The notes: a model not told the origin generated them from the letters alone. A stretch of DNA of 64,000 bases from Aquimarina sp. MAR_2010_214 (GCF_002846555.1 NZ_PJMS01000001.1:3720001-3784000); one strand, 5' to 3'. Counted from the first letter of the stretch, positions 16,212-24,840 are shown. A program made the numbers and translations.

Positions 16212-17603
16212 TTATAAATGAATTACTTCATCATATGCATCTGCTACAGCTTCCATTACAGCCTCACTCATTGTTGGGTGAGGGTGAATCGCTTTTAATA
16301 CTTCGTGACCAGTAGTTTCTAATTTTCTACCTAATACAGCTTCAGCAATCATATCGGTAACTCCTGCACCTATCATATGACAGCCTAACCATTCACCATA
16401 TTTTGCATCAAAAATCACTTTTACAAAACCGTCTTTAGTTCCTGCTGCACTCGCTTTCCCTGATGCAGAAAAAGGGAATTTTCCAACTTTTAATTCGTAA
16501 CCTGCTTCTTTTGCTTGCTTTTCGGTCATTCCTACACTAGCAATTTCTGGAGAAGCATATGTACATCCTGGAATATTTCCATAATCTATAGGTTCTACAT
16601 GCATTCCTGCAATTTTTTCTACACATGTAATTCCTTCTGCAGAAGCTACATGGGCTAGGGCAGGACCAGGAACAACATCACCAATTGCATAAACTCCAGG
16701 AATATTGGTTTGGTACCAATCATTTACTACAATTTTATCTCTATCTGTAGCTATTCCTAACTCTTCTAAGCCTATATTTTCTATATTGGTTTTGATACCC
16801 ACTGCAGATAATACAATATCTGCTTCGAGAATTTCTTCTCCTTTTTTAGTTTTTACAGTTGCTTTTACTCCATCACCGCTTGTATCTACACTCTCTACAG
16901 AAGAATTTGTCATTACCTTAATTCCAGCTTTCTTAAAGTTACGCTCAAACTGTTTTGATACTTCTTGATCTTCAAGAGGCACAAGGTTAGGTAAAAATTC
17001 TACAATAGTAACTTCTGTACCCATTGCATTATAGAAATGAGCAAACTCAACTCCAATTGCTCCTGATCCAACCACAATCATCTTCTTTGGTTGAGACTCT
17101 AATGTCATAGCTTTTCTATACCCAATTACTTTTTTACCATCTTGTGGTAAATTAGGCAGTTCTCTTGATCTAGCTCCCGTAGCAATAATAATATGTTTTG
17201 CCTCATAATCAGTAGCTTTTCCATCTGCATCTGTAACTGTTAGTTTATTACTGGCTTTTAGTTTACCAAAACCTTCAATAACATCAATTTTATTTTTCTT
17301 CATAAGAAACTGAACTCCTTTGCTCATTCCTTCAGCAACACCACGACTACGTTTTACAACTGCATCAAAATCTTTATCAAATTTATCCACAGTAAGTCCA
17401 TAATCAGAAGCATGTTTTAGATATTCAAATACCTGTGCACTTTTTAATAATGCTTTTGTTGGGATACATCCCCAGTTTAAGCATACTCCCCCTAAGCTTT
17501 CTTTTTCAACTACTGCGGTTTTAAACCCTAGTTGTGAAGCTCTAATAGCAGTTACGTAACCTCCAGGACCGCTTCCTAAAACGATGATATCATATGTGCT
17601 CAT
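16212..17603 (-). CDS. lpdA: Dihydrolipoyl dehydrogenase (E3)
   Basis: The flavoprotein reoxidises the lipoyl groups of 2-oxoacid dehydrogenase complexes with NAD. I choose ATG at 17601-17603 (MSTYDIIVLGSGPGGY) over the ATG three codons upstream. The 463-residue product has the FAD-binding GSGPGGYVTAIRA, the redox disulfide GGVCLNWGCIPTKAL, the NAD-binding VVGSGAIGVEFAHFYN, the second FAD loop YAIGDVVPGPALAH and the C-terminal His-Glu pair in HPHPTMSEAVMEA. Length is normal. It stands alone, so the E1 and E2 subunits are elsewhere. Confidence 0.96.
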   Translation of the reverse strand: MSTYDIIVLGSGPGGYVTAIRASQLGFKTAVVEKESLGGVCLNWGCIPTKALLKSAQVFEYLKHASDYGLTVDKFDKDFDAVVKRSRGVAEGMSKGVQFLMKKNKIDVIEGFGKLKASNKLTVTDADGKATDYEAKHIIIATGARSRELPNLPQDGKKVIGYRKAMTLESQPKKMIVVGSGAIGVEFAHFYNAMGTEVTIVEFLPNLVPLEDQEVSKQFERNFKKAGIKVMTNSSVESVDTSGDGVKATVKTKKGEEILEADIVLSAVGIKTNIENIGLEELGIATDRDKIVVNDWYQTNIPGVYAIGDVVPGPALAHVASAEGITCVEKIAGMHVEPIDYGNIPGCTYASPEIASVGMTEKQAKEAGYELKVGKFPFSASGKASAAGTKDGFVKVIFDAKYGEWLGCHMIGAGVTDMIAEAVLGRKLETTGHEVLKAIHPHPTMSEAVMEAVADAYDEVIHL

Positions 17604-17701
17604 AAATGTCAATTTTTTGAAGTCACGAATTTAAGGATAATTCGGCTAACCAAAAAAGGATTTAAGTATTCCCTAAGAATAAGATTTTCATTAAAAAGGG
17701 T

Positions 17702-17740
17702 AAAAAAACACCATATTTGTATAATATGGTGTTTTTTTTT
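17702..17740. terminator. Rho-independent terminator of the lipoprotein gene at 17797-18273
   Basis: Arms AACACCATATT (17707-17717) and AATATGGTGTT (17723-17733) enclose a 5-base loop, with A runs on the left and T runs on the right. On the minus strand it ends transcription coming from 17797 before lpdA. Confidence 0.85.
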
Positions 17741-17796
17741 GATGTTTTTGTTGTATTCAATGTATGTCATAAGATATAATTGAATTATGTGTCTCT

Positions 17797-18273
17797 TTAA
17801 ATTTTCAATTTGAGTGCCTTTTGTACAGCTTTAAAATCGGTTAAATCAACTTTTGATTTTTTTGCAAAGGCAGAGGGTACTATAACTATTCTAAACACTT
17901 GATCATTTGTAAAGTTTGCTCCGATAAGATTAATATCTGGAGTATCTAATAAGATATCGACATCATTTATAGTAAAATTAAACCGGTATGTCAATTTACC
18001 TCCGTTGTCTAATTCAATCAGAGGAGTAGGAACCGGTTCCCATACATCGCGACCATCAACAACATTTTCCAATCGATATACTAAAACTACATCTGCATCA
18101 AAAACTTCGATATTCGAAGGGAAAGGAATATTAACAGCATATTCTGGTGCAATAAAGTCTACTTTGTCGATCTCGAATGTTTGTCCTATAGTATCAAAAT
18201 CTGTGTCATCATCACTAGAACAAGATGTAAATATAAATGTGGCAAGGCATAGTAGTGCGAAAATTTTTCTCAT
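17797..18273 (-). CDS. Lipoprotein of unknown function
   Basis: This 158-residue protein has a short lipoprotein signal peptide ending in FTSCSSDDD. The mature part contains beta-rich text (FEIDKVDFIAPEYAVNIPFP, DADVVLVYRLEN, KLTYRFNFTINDVDILLD) and ends in a short basic and hydrophobic helix (LTDFKAVQKALKLKI). I recognise no named family with certainty; similar small lipoproteins with a beta-sandwich look are common in Flavobacteriaceae. It lies 13 bases after msrB in the same direction and may be transcribed with it. Confidence 0.75.
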   Translation of the reverse strand: MRKIFALLCLATFIFTSCSSDDDTDFDTIGQTFEIDKVDFIAPEYAVNIPFPSNIEVFDADVVLVYRLENVVDGRDVWEPVPTPLIELDNGGKLTYRFNFTINDVDILLDTPDINLIGANFTNDQVFRIVIVPSAFAKKSKVDLTDFKAVQKALKLKI

Positions 18274-18285
18274 GAATTCTAAATT

Positions 18286-18696
18286 TTACTTATTATTGAT
18301 TTTATCTTTATTAAAGTCTATACTAACAGAGTTTACACAATAACGTTGACCTGTAGTTGTAGGCCCATCATTAAATACATGACCTAAATGACTACCACAG
18401 TTAGCACATAATATTTCTGTGCGTATCATACCGTGGGACTTGTCTTTGATATATTCTACCCGTCCTTCTATTGATTCATCAAAACTAGGCCAACCACATC
18501 CTGAATCAAATTTGGAAGCACTTTTAAATAAAGGTACATCACAAGCCATGCAAGTATAGGCTCCATCTTCAAAATGCATATTATATTCTCCGGTAAATGG
18601 TCTTTCGGTTCCTTTTTGCCTCAATATTCTATATTGCTCTTCTGTTAGCTTTTCTTTCCATTCAGCATCAGATTTCTGTATTGGATACTTACTCAT
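18286..18696 (-). CDS. msrB: Peptide-methionine (R)-S-oxide reductase, cytoplasmic form
   Basis: The enzyme reduces methionine-R-sulfoxide in proteins. The 136-residue protein has both zinc CxxC pairs (CMACDVP and [12 protein letters not shown]), the substrate-pocket GCGWPSF, and the catalytic Cys in [11 protein letters not shown]. It has no signal peptide, so it should act in the cytoplasm. It follows a second MsrB gene by 7 bases on the minus strand, giving a cytoplasmic and an exported copy in one unit. Confidence 0.95.
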   Translation of the reverse strand: MSKYPIQKSDAEWKEKLTEEQYRILRQKGTERPFTGEYNMHFEDGAYTCMACDVPLFKSASKFDSGCGWPSFDESIEGRVEYIKDKSHGMIRTEILCANCGSHLGHVFNDGPTTTGQRYCVNSVSIDFNKDKINNK

Positions 18697-18703
18697 TTTT
18701 TGA

Positions 18704-19183
18704 TTAATTAGATTTAAACACTAAGGCATCCCCGTTAATACAATGTCTCATTCCTGTAGTTTCTCTAGGTCCGTCACTAAATACATGACCCAAATGTCCA
18801 CCACATGTTGCACATAATAGTTCGGAACGAGCGTATCCTAATTTATGATCTATGTCATTATCGATACTTCCTTTTATTGCACGATCAAAACTTGGCCAAC
18901 CTGTTCCACTATCAAATTTGTGTTTACTTTCATATAATGGAGTATTACATGCGGCACAATAAAATGTACCAGAAGTATACAATTTGTTTAGAGGGCTAGA
19001 AAATGGTCTTTCTGTTCCCGCTTGCCTAAGAACATAATATTGTTCTGAGGTCAGAATCTTTTTCCATTCGGCATTAGTTTTAGAGACTGCATAAACTTTA
19101 TTTTCCTTTTTACTCTCTTTTTGTGCTGTACTTGTACAACTTATAGCCAGAACACCAAAGCATAATATAATAAAACGTTTCAT
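18704..19183 (-). CDS. msrB: Peptide-methionine (R)-S-oxide reductase, exported lipoprotein form
   Basis: I start at ATG 19181-19183 because it gives a proper lipoprotein signal ([20 protein letters not shown], Cys16); longer readings add 19 residues of no clear use. The 159-residue product has zinc pairs CAACNTP and [19 protein letters not shown], and the catalytic Cys in [11 protein letters not shown]. The catalytic segment reads CING where the cytoplasmic copy has CVNS. It probably repairs oxidised methionines in periplasmic or outer membrane proteins. Confidence 0.92.
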   Translation of the reverse strand: MKRFIILCFGVLAISCTSTAQKESKKENKVYAVSKTNAEWKKILTSEQYYVLRQAGTERPFSSPLNKLYTSGTFYCAACNTPLYESKHKFDSGTGWPSFDRAIKGSIDNDIDHKLGYARSELLCATCGGHLGHVFSDGPRETTGMRHCINGDALVFKSN

Positions 19184-19254
19184 AATTTTTCCAATTTTTA
19201 TTAAAGATATACTTAAGTAGTCGTACAAATTGGCTAACAATAACTAATCAATAA

Positions 19255-20124
19255 CTATTCCAGAATAAATTCTACAATTTTCGATATTACTTTTTGATCA
19301 CCCAAAATTTTTCTATGGCCTAGTTGTTCTGTAATTAGTAGTTGTCCATTCTCTAAATTATTAACTATTTCATGAGCTGCACTGTAGTGTACATCAACAT
19401 CGTTTTTGTCATGCACAACTAATGTTGGTACCTTGACTCCTTGAGCAGAGGTTGCTCCCGAGTAGTTGTCTAAATCTTCTCCGTATTTATTATCAAAGTA
19501 GGTTTTTAACAAACGAGCAACCTTTTGGTTTAGTTGCAAATTTTTTGCAAAATTCTTAGTGATTGCAGTAATACTATTGGCTGTACCAATGATTACTAGG
19601 TTTTTTATTTGCAATCCATATTTAGTAGTTCTCAACAATGACATTCCACCTAATGAATGTCCTATTGCTGCTTCAAATGGGCCATGGGTTTTTTCTAATT
19701 GATATATGGTTTCTATAAAATATGGCATCATACTTCTTTTTCCTGGGGCATTGCCATGTGCTGGAGCATCAAAACTCACGGTGCTGTATCCGTGTTCTAA
19801 TAATTGATCTGCAATCTTTGAAAGTTGTGTTCCACTTCCGGACCAACCGTGAGCTAAAAGAATTTTCTTATCAGAATCTCCATAATTATATACGACAACC
19901 TCTTGGTTAATTTTTTCAATTCGAATTCTTTCCTTTTTACTCCTTTCATACATTTCCTTCTCCCTATTAGGCATTTTATAACCAAAAGGGGTCAAGAATA
20001 TTCTGGCAGCAAATCTTGCAGCTAAGAGCGGGGATATCCTATTCAATACTTTTGCAGTATATACAATAGGTTTAGGAATTAAAAGTGCTTGTACAGGAAT
20101 TAAGTCTTTATCTGCTTTAGCCAT
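19255..20124 (-). CDS. Alpha/beta-fold hydrolase
   Basis: The 289-residue protein has the elements of an alpha/beta hydrolase: the oxyanion strand LLAHGWSGSGTQLSKIADQL, the nucleophile elbow GHSLGG (Ser), an acid in VVHDKNDVDV, and a late His in EQLGHRKILGD. The family works on esters, lipids or amides; the substrate cannot be inferred. It starts with a positively charged and hydrophobic stretch (LIPKPIVYTAKVLNRISPLLAARFAAR, in two parts) that could lie along a membrane. It stands alone between msrB and the helicase gene. Confidence 0.85.
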   Translation of the reverse strand: MAKADKDLIPVQALLIPKPIVYTAKVLNRISPLLAARFAARIFLTPFGYKMPNREKEMYERSKKERIRIEKINQEVVVYNYGDSDKKILLAHGWSGSGTQLSKIADQLLEHGYSTVSFDAPAHGNAPGKRSMMPYFIETIYQLEKTHGPFEAAIGHSLGGMSLLRTTKYGLQIKNLVIIGTANSITAITKNFAKNLQLNQKVARLLKTYFDNKYGEDLDNYSGATSAQGVKVPTLVVHDKNDVDVHYSAAHEIVNNLENGQLLITEQLGHRKILGDQKVISKIVEFILE

Positions 20125-20380
20125 TAAGTTTATATTAAATTAAAGAGTTAAAATTATAATAACCACTGTTCTTGAAATATATAATTATGATAAATTAACA
20201 TTTTACAAAAAAATGAAGAAACTAAAAACATTTCCTTTTTATATAAACATTGAACTTATGTGAATTCTGATACGATAGTAAAGAATAAAATATAAAATAG
20301 ATCAAATATATCTCTTCAATTCTTTCATATAACCTTTAAAAGTGTTTAATTTTGTAGTTTACTTTTTTAATAGAAATTAC

Positions 20381-21901
20381 ATGGGATTACAACCCAAAGG
20401 GGTAGATAAAAAAGAACAAAAAGTACTTTACGATTATCAGCAGCGGGATATTGATAAGATATTTAACCGTCTAAATGAGTTTTCCCAAAAATATAATCTG
20501 TTGTATCAGCTCCCTACAGGAGGAGGAAAGACTGTTATTTTTTCTGAAATTGTTAGAAGGTATATAGAATCCACTCGAAAAAAAGTGGTTGTTCTTACAC
20601 ATCGAATAGAGCTCTGTGGACAAACTTCTAAAATGCTAACCGAGTTTAGAGTAAAGAATAAAATCATAAACAGCTCTGTTAAGGAACTCGATGATCAAAA
20701 CGAATATATGTGTTTTGTTGCGATGGTAGAAACCCTTAACAATAGACTTAATGATGACCATTTGGAATTACATAATGTAGGAATGGTAATTATTGATGAA
20801 GCTCACTATAATTCATTTAGAAAGCTTTTTAGGTTTTTTAAAAATTGTTTTATTCTTGGAGTCACCGCTACACCTCTTAGTTCAAATATGAAACTTCCAA
20901 TGAAGGATAATTATAATGAATTGATTGTAGGAGATACAATTAGTTCATTAATTAATAGCGGATTTTTGGCTAAACCTGTAATTTATACCTACGATGTTGG
21001 ATTAGGATCTTTAAAAATAGGGATGAATGGTGATTACACTGTAAAATCCTCAGAAGATCTGTATACCAATATGTTGATGCAGGATAAATTATTGCATGCT
21101 TATGAAGAAAGATCAAAAGGTAAAAAAACATTGATTTTTAATAATGGGATTAATACCTCTATCTATGTGTATGAAGCTTTTAAAAAGGCAGGATATCCGA
21201 TTCGTCACCTCGATAATACAAATAGTAAGCAAGAACGAGAGGATATTTTGGCATGGTTTAAAAATACTAATGATGCAATACTTACTTCAGTTAGTATCCT
21301 TACTACTGGATTTGATGAACCCACAGTAGAAAGTATTATTCTTAATAGAGCAACAAAATCACTTACATTATATTTTCAGATGATTGGTAGGGGATCACGT
21401 ATATTACCAACTAAAAAAGAATTTTCAATAATTGATTTAGGAAATAACACTGCAAGATTTGGATTATGGAACTCTGATGTTGATTGGCAATCTATTTTTA
21501 GATCACCAGATTTCTATTATGATAACCTAGTTGGGGATGAGGAGATAGAACGTAATTTTATATATGTATTGCCAGAGGAATTAAGAAAAGAATTTTTAAA
21601 ATCTGAAAATATTGAGTTTGATATCGAAGCCGAATATGCAAAAACAAAACGCTACGGACATAGAAGCTTAACGGTTCTTGAAAAATCTATAGAGCAACAT
21701 GCTGTAATGTGTATACAAAATAGCGAAGATGTTTTTGATGCACGAATTTTAAGTAAACTTTTGGATCAGGATATAGAATATCGTGTGCGTAGATATTCAT
21801 ATTGTATTAGTAAAAGTACTAAGAATTATAGAGATTGGTTAGAAGAAGATTATAAACGAAAATTAAGATCTAAGATTAATCAACTATCCATGGATGATTA
21901 A
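20381..21901 (+). CDS. Superfamily 2 DEAD/DEAH-box helicase
   Basis: I start at ATG 20381 (MGLQPKGVDKKEQK); a GTG 39 bases upstream would add an unlikely hydrophobic lead. The 506-residue protein shows the helicase motifs in order: YDYQQRDIDKIF (Q-like), QLPTGGGKTVIF (Walker A), IIDEAHYNSF (DEAH), GVTATPLS (motif III), and QMIGRGSRILPTKKEFSIIDLGN (motif VI and after, in parts). It resembles the SSL2/type III restriction helicase group but has no nuclease domain. It unwinds or moves on nucleic acid using ATP. No modification gene lies nearby, so a DNA repair or RNA role is more likely than restriction. Confidence 0.9.
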   Translation: MGLQPKGVDKKEQKVLYDYQQRDIDKIFNRLNEFSQKYNLLYQLPTGGGKTVIFSEIVRRYIESTRKKVVVLTHRIELCGQTSKMLTEFRVKNKIINSSVKELDDQNEYMCFVAMVETLNNRLNDDHLELHNVGMVIIDEAHYNSFRKLFRFFKNCFILGVTATPLSSNMKLPMKDNYNELIVGDTISSLINSGFLAKPVIYTYDVGLGSLKIGMNGDYTVKSSEDLYTNMLMQDKLLHAYEERSKGKKTLIFNNGINTSIYVYEAFKKAGYPIRHLDNTNSKQEREDILAWFKNTNDAILTSVSILTTGFDEPTVESIILNRATKSLTLYFQMIGRGSRILPTKKEFSIIDLGNNTARFGLWNSDVDWQSIFRSPDFYYDNLVGDEEIERNFIYVLPEELRKEFLKSENIEFDIEAEYAKTKRYGHRSLTVLEKSIEQHAVMCIQNSEDVFDARILSKLLDQDIEYRVRRYSYCISKSTKNYRDWLEEDYKRKLRSKINQLSMDD

Positions 21902-21966
21902 TCTTATACCTCAAAATCAATAATTATTAAAATATTATGATTTTACTTCAGTAACAATTCTTAAAA

Positions 21967-22752
21967 TTATATTTCTATTTCTCCGATCAAGTATGGAACC
22001 GAGTACCCGCTAAGAAAAACACGATTTTCATCTAGTTTGCAATCTAATTCTCCTCTACGAGCAGATAATTGTTGAGCTTTAAGATTGTTTTTTCCTAGTT
22101 TTTTAGCCCAAAGTGGTACTAGAGAAGTGTGAGCAGAACCTGTAACAGGATCTTCGGGCTGAATAATACCATTTGCATCAAACACACGAGAAACAAAATC
22201 AACATGTTTTCCTTCGGCAGTGATTATAATACATAAATAGGGTAGGTTCTTAAGTAAATCCAGGTTAGGATTCTCATTTAGTACTTCTTCTTCAGATGAA
22301 AGTGTGATTACCAAATCACGAGCAGCAAAAGTAGCAATAGGTTTTGCATTAAGAGCCTGGTGTATTTGAGAAGGAATTTCAATAGGTTCTGGTGGTCTGG
22401 AAGGAAAATCTAATGTAATTGCTCCGGTATTTTCTTTTTTGGCTTTTAGAATTCCGCTTTTTGAAGAAAATGTGATTTCGTCGATAGAAGAATCAATGTA
22501 ATTAAAGATTACATATGCTGATGCAAGTGTAGCATGACCGCATAAATCAATTTCTGCATGAGGCATGAACCATCTTATTTCATAGATATTACTCTTTTTT
22601 ACAAAAAAACCTGTTTCTGCTAAATTGTTTTCTACAGCAATGTTCTGCAAAGTTTGATCGTCTAACCAATTGGGTAAATGACATATCGCAGCAGGATTAC
22701 CCCCAAATAAAGTTTTGGTAAAAGCATCGATTTGATACATTGAAATTTTCAT
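21967..22752 (-). CDS. PhzF-family isomerase
   Basis: The 261-residue protein matches the PhzF/YddE isomerase family: start MYQIDAFTKTLFGGNPAAIC, the catalytic Glu in NNLAETGFF, GHATLASAYV, and the late PVTGSAHTSLVPLWAKKLGK. The fold is related to diaminopimelate epimerase. The substrate in most bacteria is not known. It is the last gene of an arsR-cupin-SDR-phzF run on the minus strand, 20 bases after the SDR gene. Confidence 0.9.
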   Translation of the reverse strand: MKISMYQIDAFTKTLFGGNPAAICHLPNWLDDQTLQNIAVENNLAETGFFVKKSNIYEIRWFMPHAEIDLCGHATLASAYVIFNYIDSSIDEITFSSKSGILKAKKENTGAITLDFPSRPPEPIEIPSQIHQALNAKPIATFAARDLVITLSSEEEVLNENPNLDLLKNLPYLCIIITAEGKHVDFVSRVFDANGIIQPEDPVTGSAHTSLVPLWAKKLGKNNLKAQQLSARRGELDCKLDENRVFLSGYSVPYLIGEIEI

Positions 22753-22771
22753 AAGCCTATGTGTTTTATTT

Positions 22772-23371
22772 TTAATATTTTTTATAAACAGTACCTGTGT
22801 TATTGTTATTAAGTATTTGTTTATAACTATCCACTACATCTGTAATATTAACTGGATAGTATCCTGCGAATTTTTGATCTTCTGGGAAATCTCCCGAGAT
22901 AGCACCAGGAGCTACAACATTTAGCCTAATCCCGCGATCTAATTCTTTTGATGCTGCATTTACAAAACTATGCAAAGCGCCATTTACTAGTGATAATCCT
23001 ACGGCGTTGGGTTCATAGTGTTCTGCAAGAATACCAGTTGTTAGAGTTATTGAGGCATTATCATTGAGATAATCTTTTGCTATATGTACAAGGTTAACTT
23101 GCCCCATTAATTTACTGTGTATCCCGATATAATAATCGTCTTCTGTTAATTCTGATAAAGGTTTCCAAGAAGCTGTACCTGCAGCATTAATTACAGCATC
23201 TATTTTTGGTAGTTTTTTGAATAAGGTTTTTATAGAAGCCTTATCTGCAATATCAATAGGGTAGGACTTGCTATTTCGATGAGCACCAAATACATTGCTA
23301 TATTCATCTTTAAGCGTATTATAAATTGCACTACCGATTGTTCCGGTAGCACCAATAACTAAGATTTTCAT
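22772..23371 (-). CDS. Short-chain dehydrogenase/reductase-like protein with altered active site
   Basis: The 199-residue protein starts with a Rossmann motif (MKILVIGATGTIGSAIYNTL) and has the structural NAAG. At the place of the YxxxK catalytic pair it reads LSLVNGALHSF, so both the Tyr and the Lys seem to be replaced (Leu and Asn). This is known in a subgroup of small SDR-like proteins. It may bind NAD(P) without classical reductase chemistry. It lies between the cupin gene (11 bases upstream) and phzF. Confidence 0.8.
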   Translation of the reverse strand: MKILVIGATGTIGSAIYNTLKDEYSNVFGAHRNSKSYPIDIADKASIKTLFKKLPKIDAVINAAGTASWKPLSELTEDDYYIGIHSKLMGQVNLVHIAKDYLNDNASITLTTGILAEHYEPNAVGLSLVNGALHSFVNAASKELDRGIRLNVVAPGAISGDFPEDQKFAGYYPVNITDVVDSYKQILNNNNTGTVYKKY

Positions 23372-23382
23372 AAGCTGTTATT

Positions 23383-23748
23383 TTAAATAGTTTCTAATTT
23401 ATCTTGCGTTAAATTTCCAGGAGCATCACCTGTATTGATTGTAGTATTTGGTTCGAAGAGCATTACAGAAACTTCTTTATCTGCTACAGGTCTATGCTCT
23501 GTTCCTTTGGGGATAATCAAAAATTCATTAGGTTTTAAATGTACTGTTCGATCTCGAAATTCCATTTTGAATTCACCATTTACAACATAAAACATTTCAT
23601 CTTCATTATCATGTTTATGCCATACAAATTCACCTTTAAACTTTACTAATTTTACATGTTGTCCATTAAGTTCCCCAACAATTCGAGGATTCCAATGATC
23701 AGAAAAAATAGAGAATTTGTTTTCGATGTTAACTTTTTCTATTTTCAT
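23383..23748 (-). CDS. Cupin-domain protein
   Basis: A 121-residue single cupin: the first motif is seen as FVWHKHDNEDEMFYVVNGEF (two His and a Glu), and the second as PKGTEHRPVADKEV (His). A metal ion is likely, but the function is open. It begins a cupin-SDR-phzF operon. A palindromic site almost identical to the one before arsR lies directly upstream (23761-23784), so this operon is probably repressed by the neighbouring ArsR protein. Confidence 0.85.
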   Translation of the reverse strand: MKIEKVNIENKFSIFSDHWNPRIVGELNGQHVKLVKFKGEFVWHKHDNEDEMFYVVNGEFKMEFRDRTVHLKPNEFLIIPKGTEHRPVADKEVSVMLFEPNTTINTGDAPGNLTQDKLETI

Positions 23749-23760
23749 ATTATTATAATT

Positions 23761-23784
23761 ATATATTTAATTTTATAAATATGT
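23761..23784. promoter_or_regulatory. Likely ArsR operator before the cupin-SDR-phzF operon
   Basis: The 24-base site differs at one position from the site at 24121-24144. Its arms are ATATTTA and TAAATAT around an ATTTTA centre. It starts 12 bases upstream of the cupin ATG. Confidence 0.7.
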
Positions 23785-23797
23785 TTATCTAAATTTT

Positions 23798-24109
23798 TTA
23801 TAACTCTTTGCTTATGGCCTCTAAAAATTCTTTGATTACAAGTTCATTCCTTTTAAAGTATGTCCATTTCCCATGTCTAGTGGTGATCAATAAACCAGCT
23901 TTGTGCATACCTGTTAAATAGTGAGATATGGTAGGCTGTGATAATCCGGATTTGTCTTTTATATGTTGTCCACATACTCCATCATTAAAGTGTCCAAGCT
24001 CTTTATGAGGCGGGAAATTAGCTTCTGGATTTTTTAACCATTTCAGTATATCCAAACGAGTAGCATTAGATAGAGCTTTATTTATTTCAAGTATTCTTCC
24101 ATTATCCAT
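23798..24109 (-). CDS. ArsR-family winged-helix transcription regulator
   Basis: I start at ATG 24107-24109 (MDNGRILEINKAL); an upstream ATG would lie inside the -7 element. The 103-residue protein has the ArsR pattern: LSNATRLDILKWLKN, a recognition helix in KSGLSQPTISHYLTGMHKAG and a wing TTRHGKWTYFKRNE. No arsenic-type Cys pair is seen in the sensor helix; Cys occurs in DGVCGQHI. It is transcribed ahead of the cupin-SDR-phzF genes, with operator copies before itself and before the cupin, so it likely controls both. The ligand is unknown. Confidence 0.88.
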   Translation of the reverse strand: MDNGRILEINKALSNATRLDILKWLKNPEANFPPHKELGHFNDGVCGQHIKDKSGLSQPTISHYLTGMHKAGLLITTRHGKWTYFKRNELVIKEFLEAISKEL

Positions 24110-24113
24110 ACAA

Positions 24114-24121
24114 CAAATATA
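24114..24121 (-). promoter_or_regulatory. -7 promoter element (TATATTTG) of the arsR gene
   Basis: This is an exact TAnnTTTG match on the minus strand, 4 bases before the ATG at 24109. The transcript would start at or next to the ATG, so the mRNA would have almost no leader. It overlaps the operator at 24121 by one base. Confidence 0.6.
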
Positions 24122-24144
24122 CATATTTAATTTTATAAATATGT
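24121..24144. promoter_or_regulatory. Likely ArsR operator at the arsR promoter
   Basis: Perfect 9-base arms ACATATTTA and TAAATATGT surround a 6-base centre ATTTTA. The site sits directly behind the -7 element, between it and the likely -33 region. A near-identical copy (23 of 24 bases) is at 23761-23784. Autoregulation is the natural reading. Confidence 0.75.
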
Positions 24145-24341
24145 CGCAAAGCTATTTTATAAACTGATTTATGATAAATAATTAGTTTTTTATTATTTAT
24201 GCATCTGATAATCAGTATCATGTAAAATAATTTAATTTTATTATGTAACAAAATAGAACAATGTTCGTCTAGTAAGTGTAGGTAGTAAAGAAATGAATAA
24301 TTTCTTGAAGACAAGCAAATTAGTTTTAGCGACACCTATAG

Positions 24342-24375
24342 GGCGCGTATCTTGATATATCTTGAGATGAGTGCC
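24342..24375 (+). ncRNA. Hairpin A of a look-alike pair, function unknown
   Basis: Arms GGCGCGTATC (24342-24351) and GATGAGTGCC (24366-24375) pair with two wobbles and one mismatch around a 14-base loop TTGATATATCTTGA. It resembles hairpin B (24464-24497) in stem and loop. The 500-base stretch between arsR and the peptide gene holds no other gene that I can support. Confidence 0.35.
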
Positions 24376-24463
24376 TTAAAAAAAGGTTTTATTTGCTTTA
24401 AACCAATCATAGAATTGAGTTTTCTATACTGAAAGAACTCTTGATTCAAACAATATAGATAAG

Positions 24464-24503
24464 AGCGTTTATCCTGATACACCTTGGGATGGATGCTTTT
24501 TTT
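24464..24503 (+). ncRNA. Hairpin B of the look-alike pair, followed by T run
   Basis: Arms AGCGTTTATCC (24464-24474) and GGATGGATGCT (24487-24497) pair with three wobbles and no mismatch, loop TGATACACCTTG, then T at 24498-24503. It could be a terminator. The loop is nearly the same as in hairpin A. It lies 122 bases upstream of the small peptide gene. Confidence 0.4.
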
Positions 24504-24625
24504 ATGACTATTCTGGGAGTAAACAGTACTTATTTTGAGTTTTTTCTGTATCCGAATACTGTGTAATTGTATTATTTTTACTGTGATTAATATTGAATTT
24601 TATTTAACCACAAATATTTACACAA

Positions 24626-24817
24626 ATGAAAACTATCTTAGACCTGGATGGTGTAAAAACTCTGAGCAAAGATGAGCAAGGTAAAATCTCAGGAGCAGGG
24701 CGTTATGCATGTTCGCAAAGAGGAAGAATGTGTTGTGAACACGCTCCTGGAGGTCCATTCTGTGAAGCTGGTATCTGTATTGGTATTGGTGGATCTGGAG
24801 GTTGTCTTTGGTATTGA
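24626..24817 (+). CDS. Cys-rich peptide with double-glycine-type leader, possible RiPP/bacteriocin precursor
   Basis: The 63-residue product begins MKTILDLDGVKTLSKDEQGK, the style of Bacteroidetes leader peptides (MKK-L-L-GV-LSK-EQ) that normally end in a Gly-Gly or Gly-Ala cut site. Here ISGAG at residues 21-25 fits. The core part after it has six Cys (29, 36, 37, 46, 51, 60) and many Gly, ending GGCLWY. This suggests a secreted, disulfide-bonded or modified peptide. No peptidase-transporter or modifying enzyme is adjacent, so maturation would use genes elsewhere. A strong terminator follows 24 bases after the stop. The start is well supported by the leader pattern. Confidence 0.7.
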   Translation: MKTILDLDGVKTLSKDEQGKISGAGRYACSQRGRMCCEHAPGGPFCEAGICIGIGGSGGCLWY

Positions 24818-24840
24818 TCATTACTCAAAAAACAATTTTA

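Noticed and set aside
18005..18343. 112-residue open frame opposite the lipoprotein gene and msrB
   Set aside because: It spans the ends of two real genes on the other strand and resembles no protein.
20381..21901. Helicase as part of a restriction or defence system
   Set aside because: No methylase, nuclease or other defence gene is adjacent; both neighbours are ordinary metabolic genes.
24102..24335. 77-residue minus-strand frame before arsR
   Set aside because: It is Leu/Ile/Tyr/Lys-rich text of AT-rich DNA, covers the arsR promoter and operator, and has no ribosome binding site.
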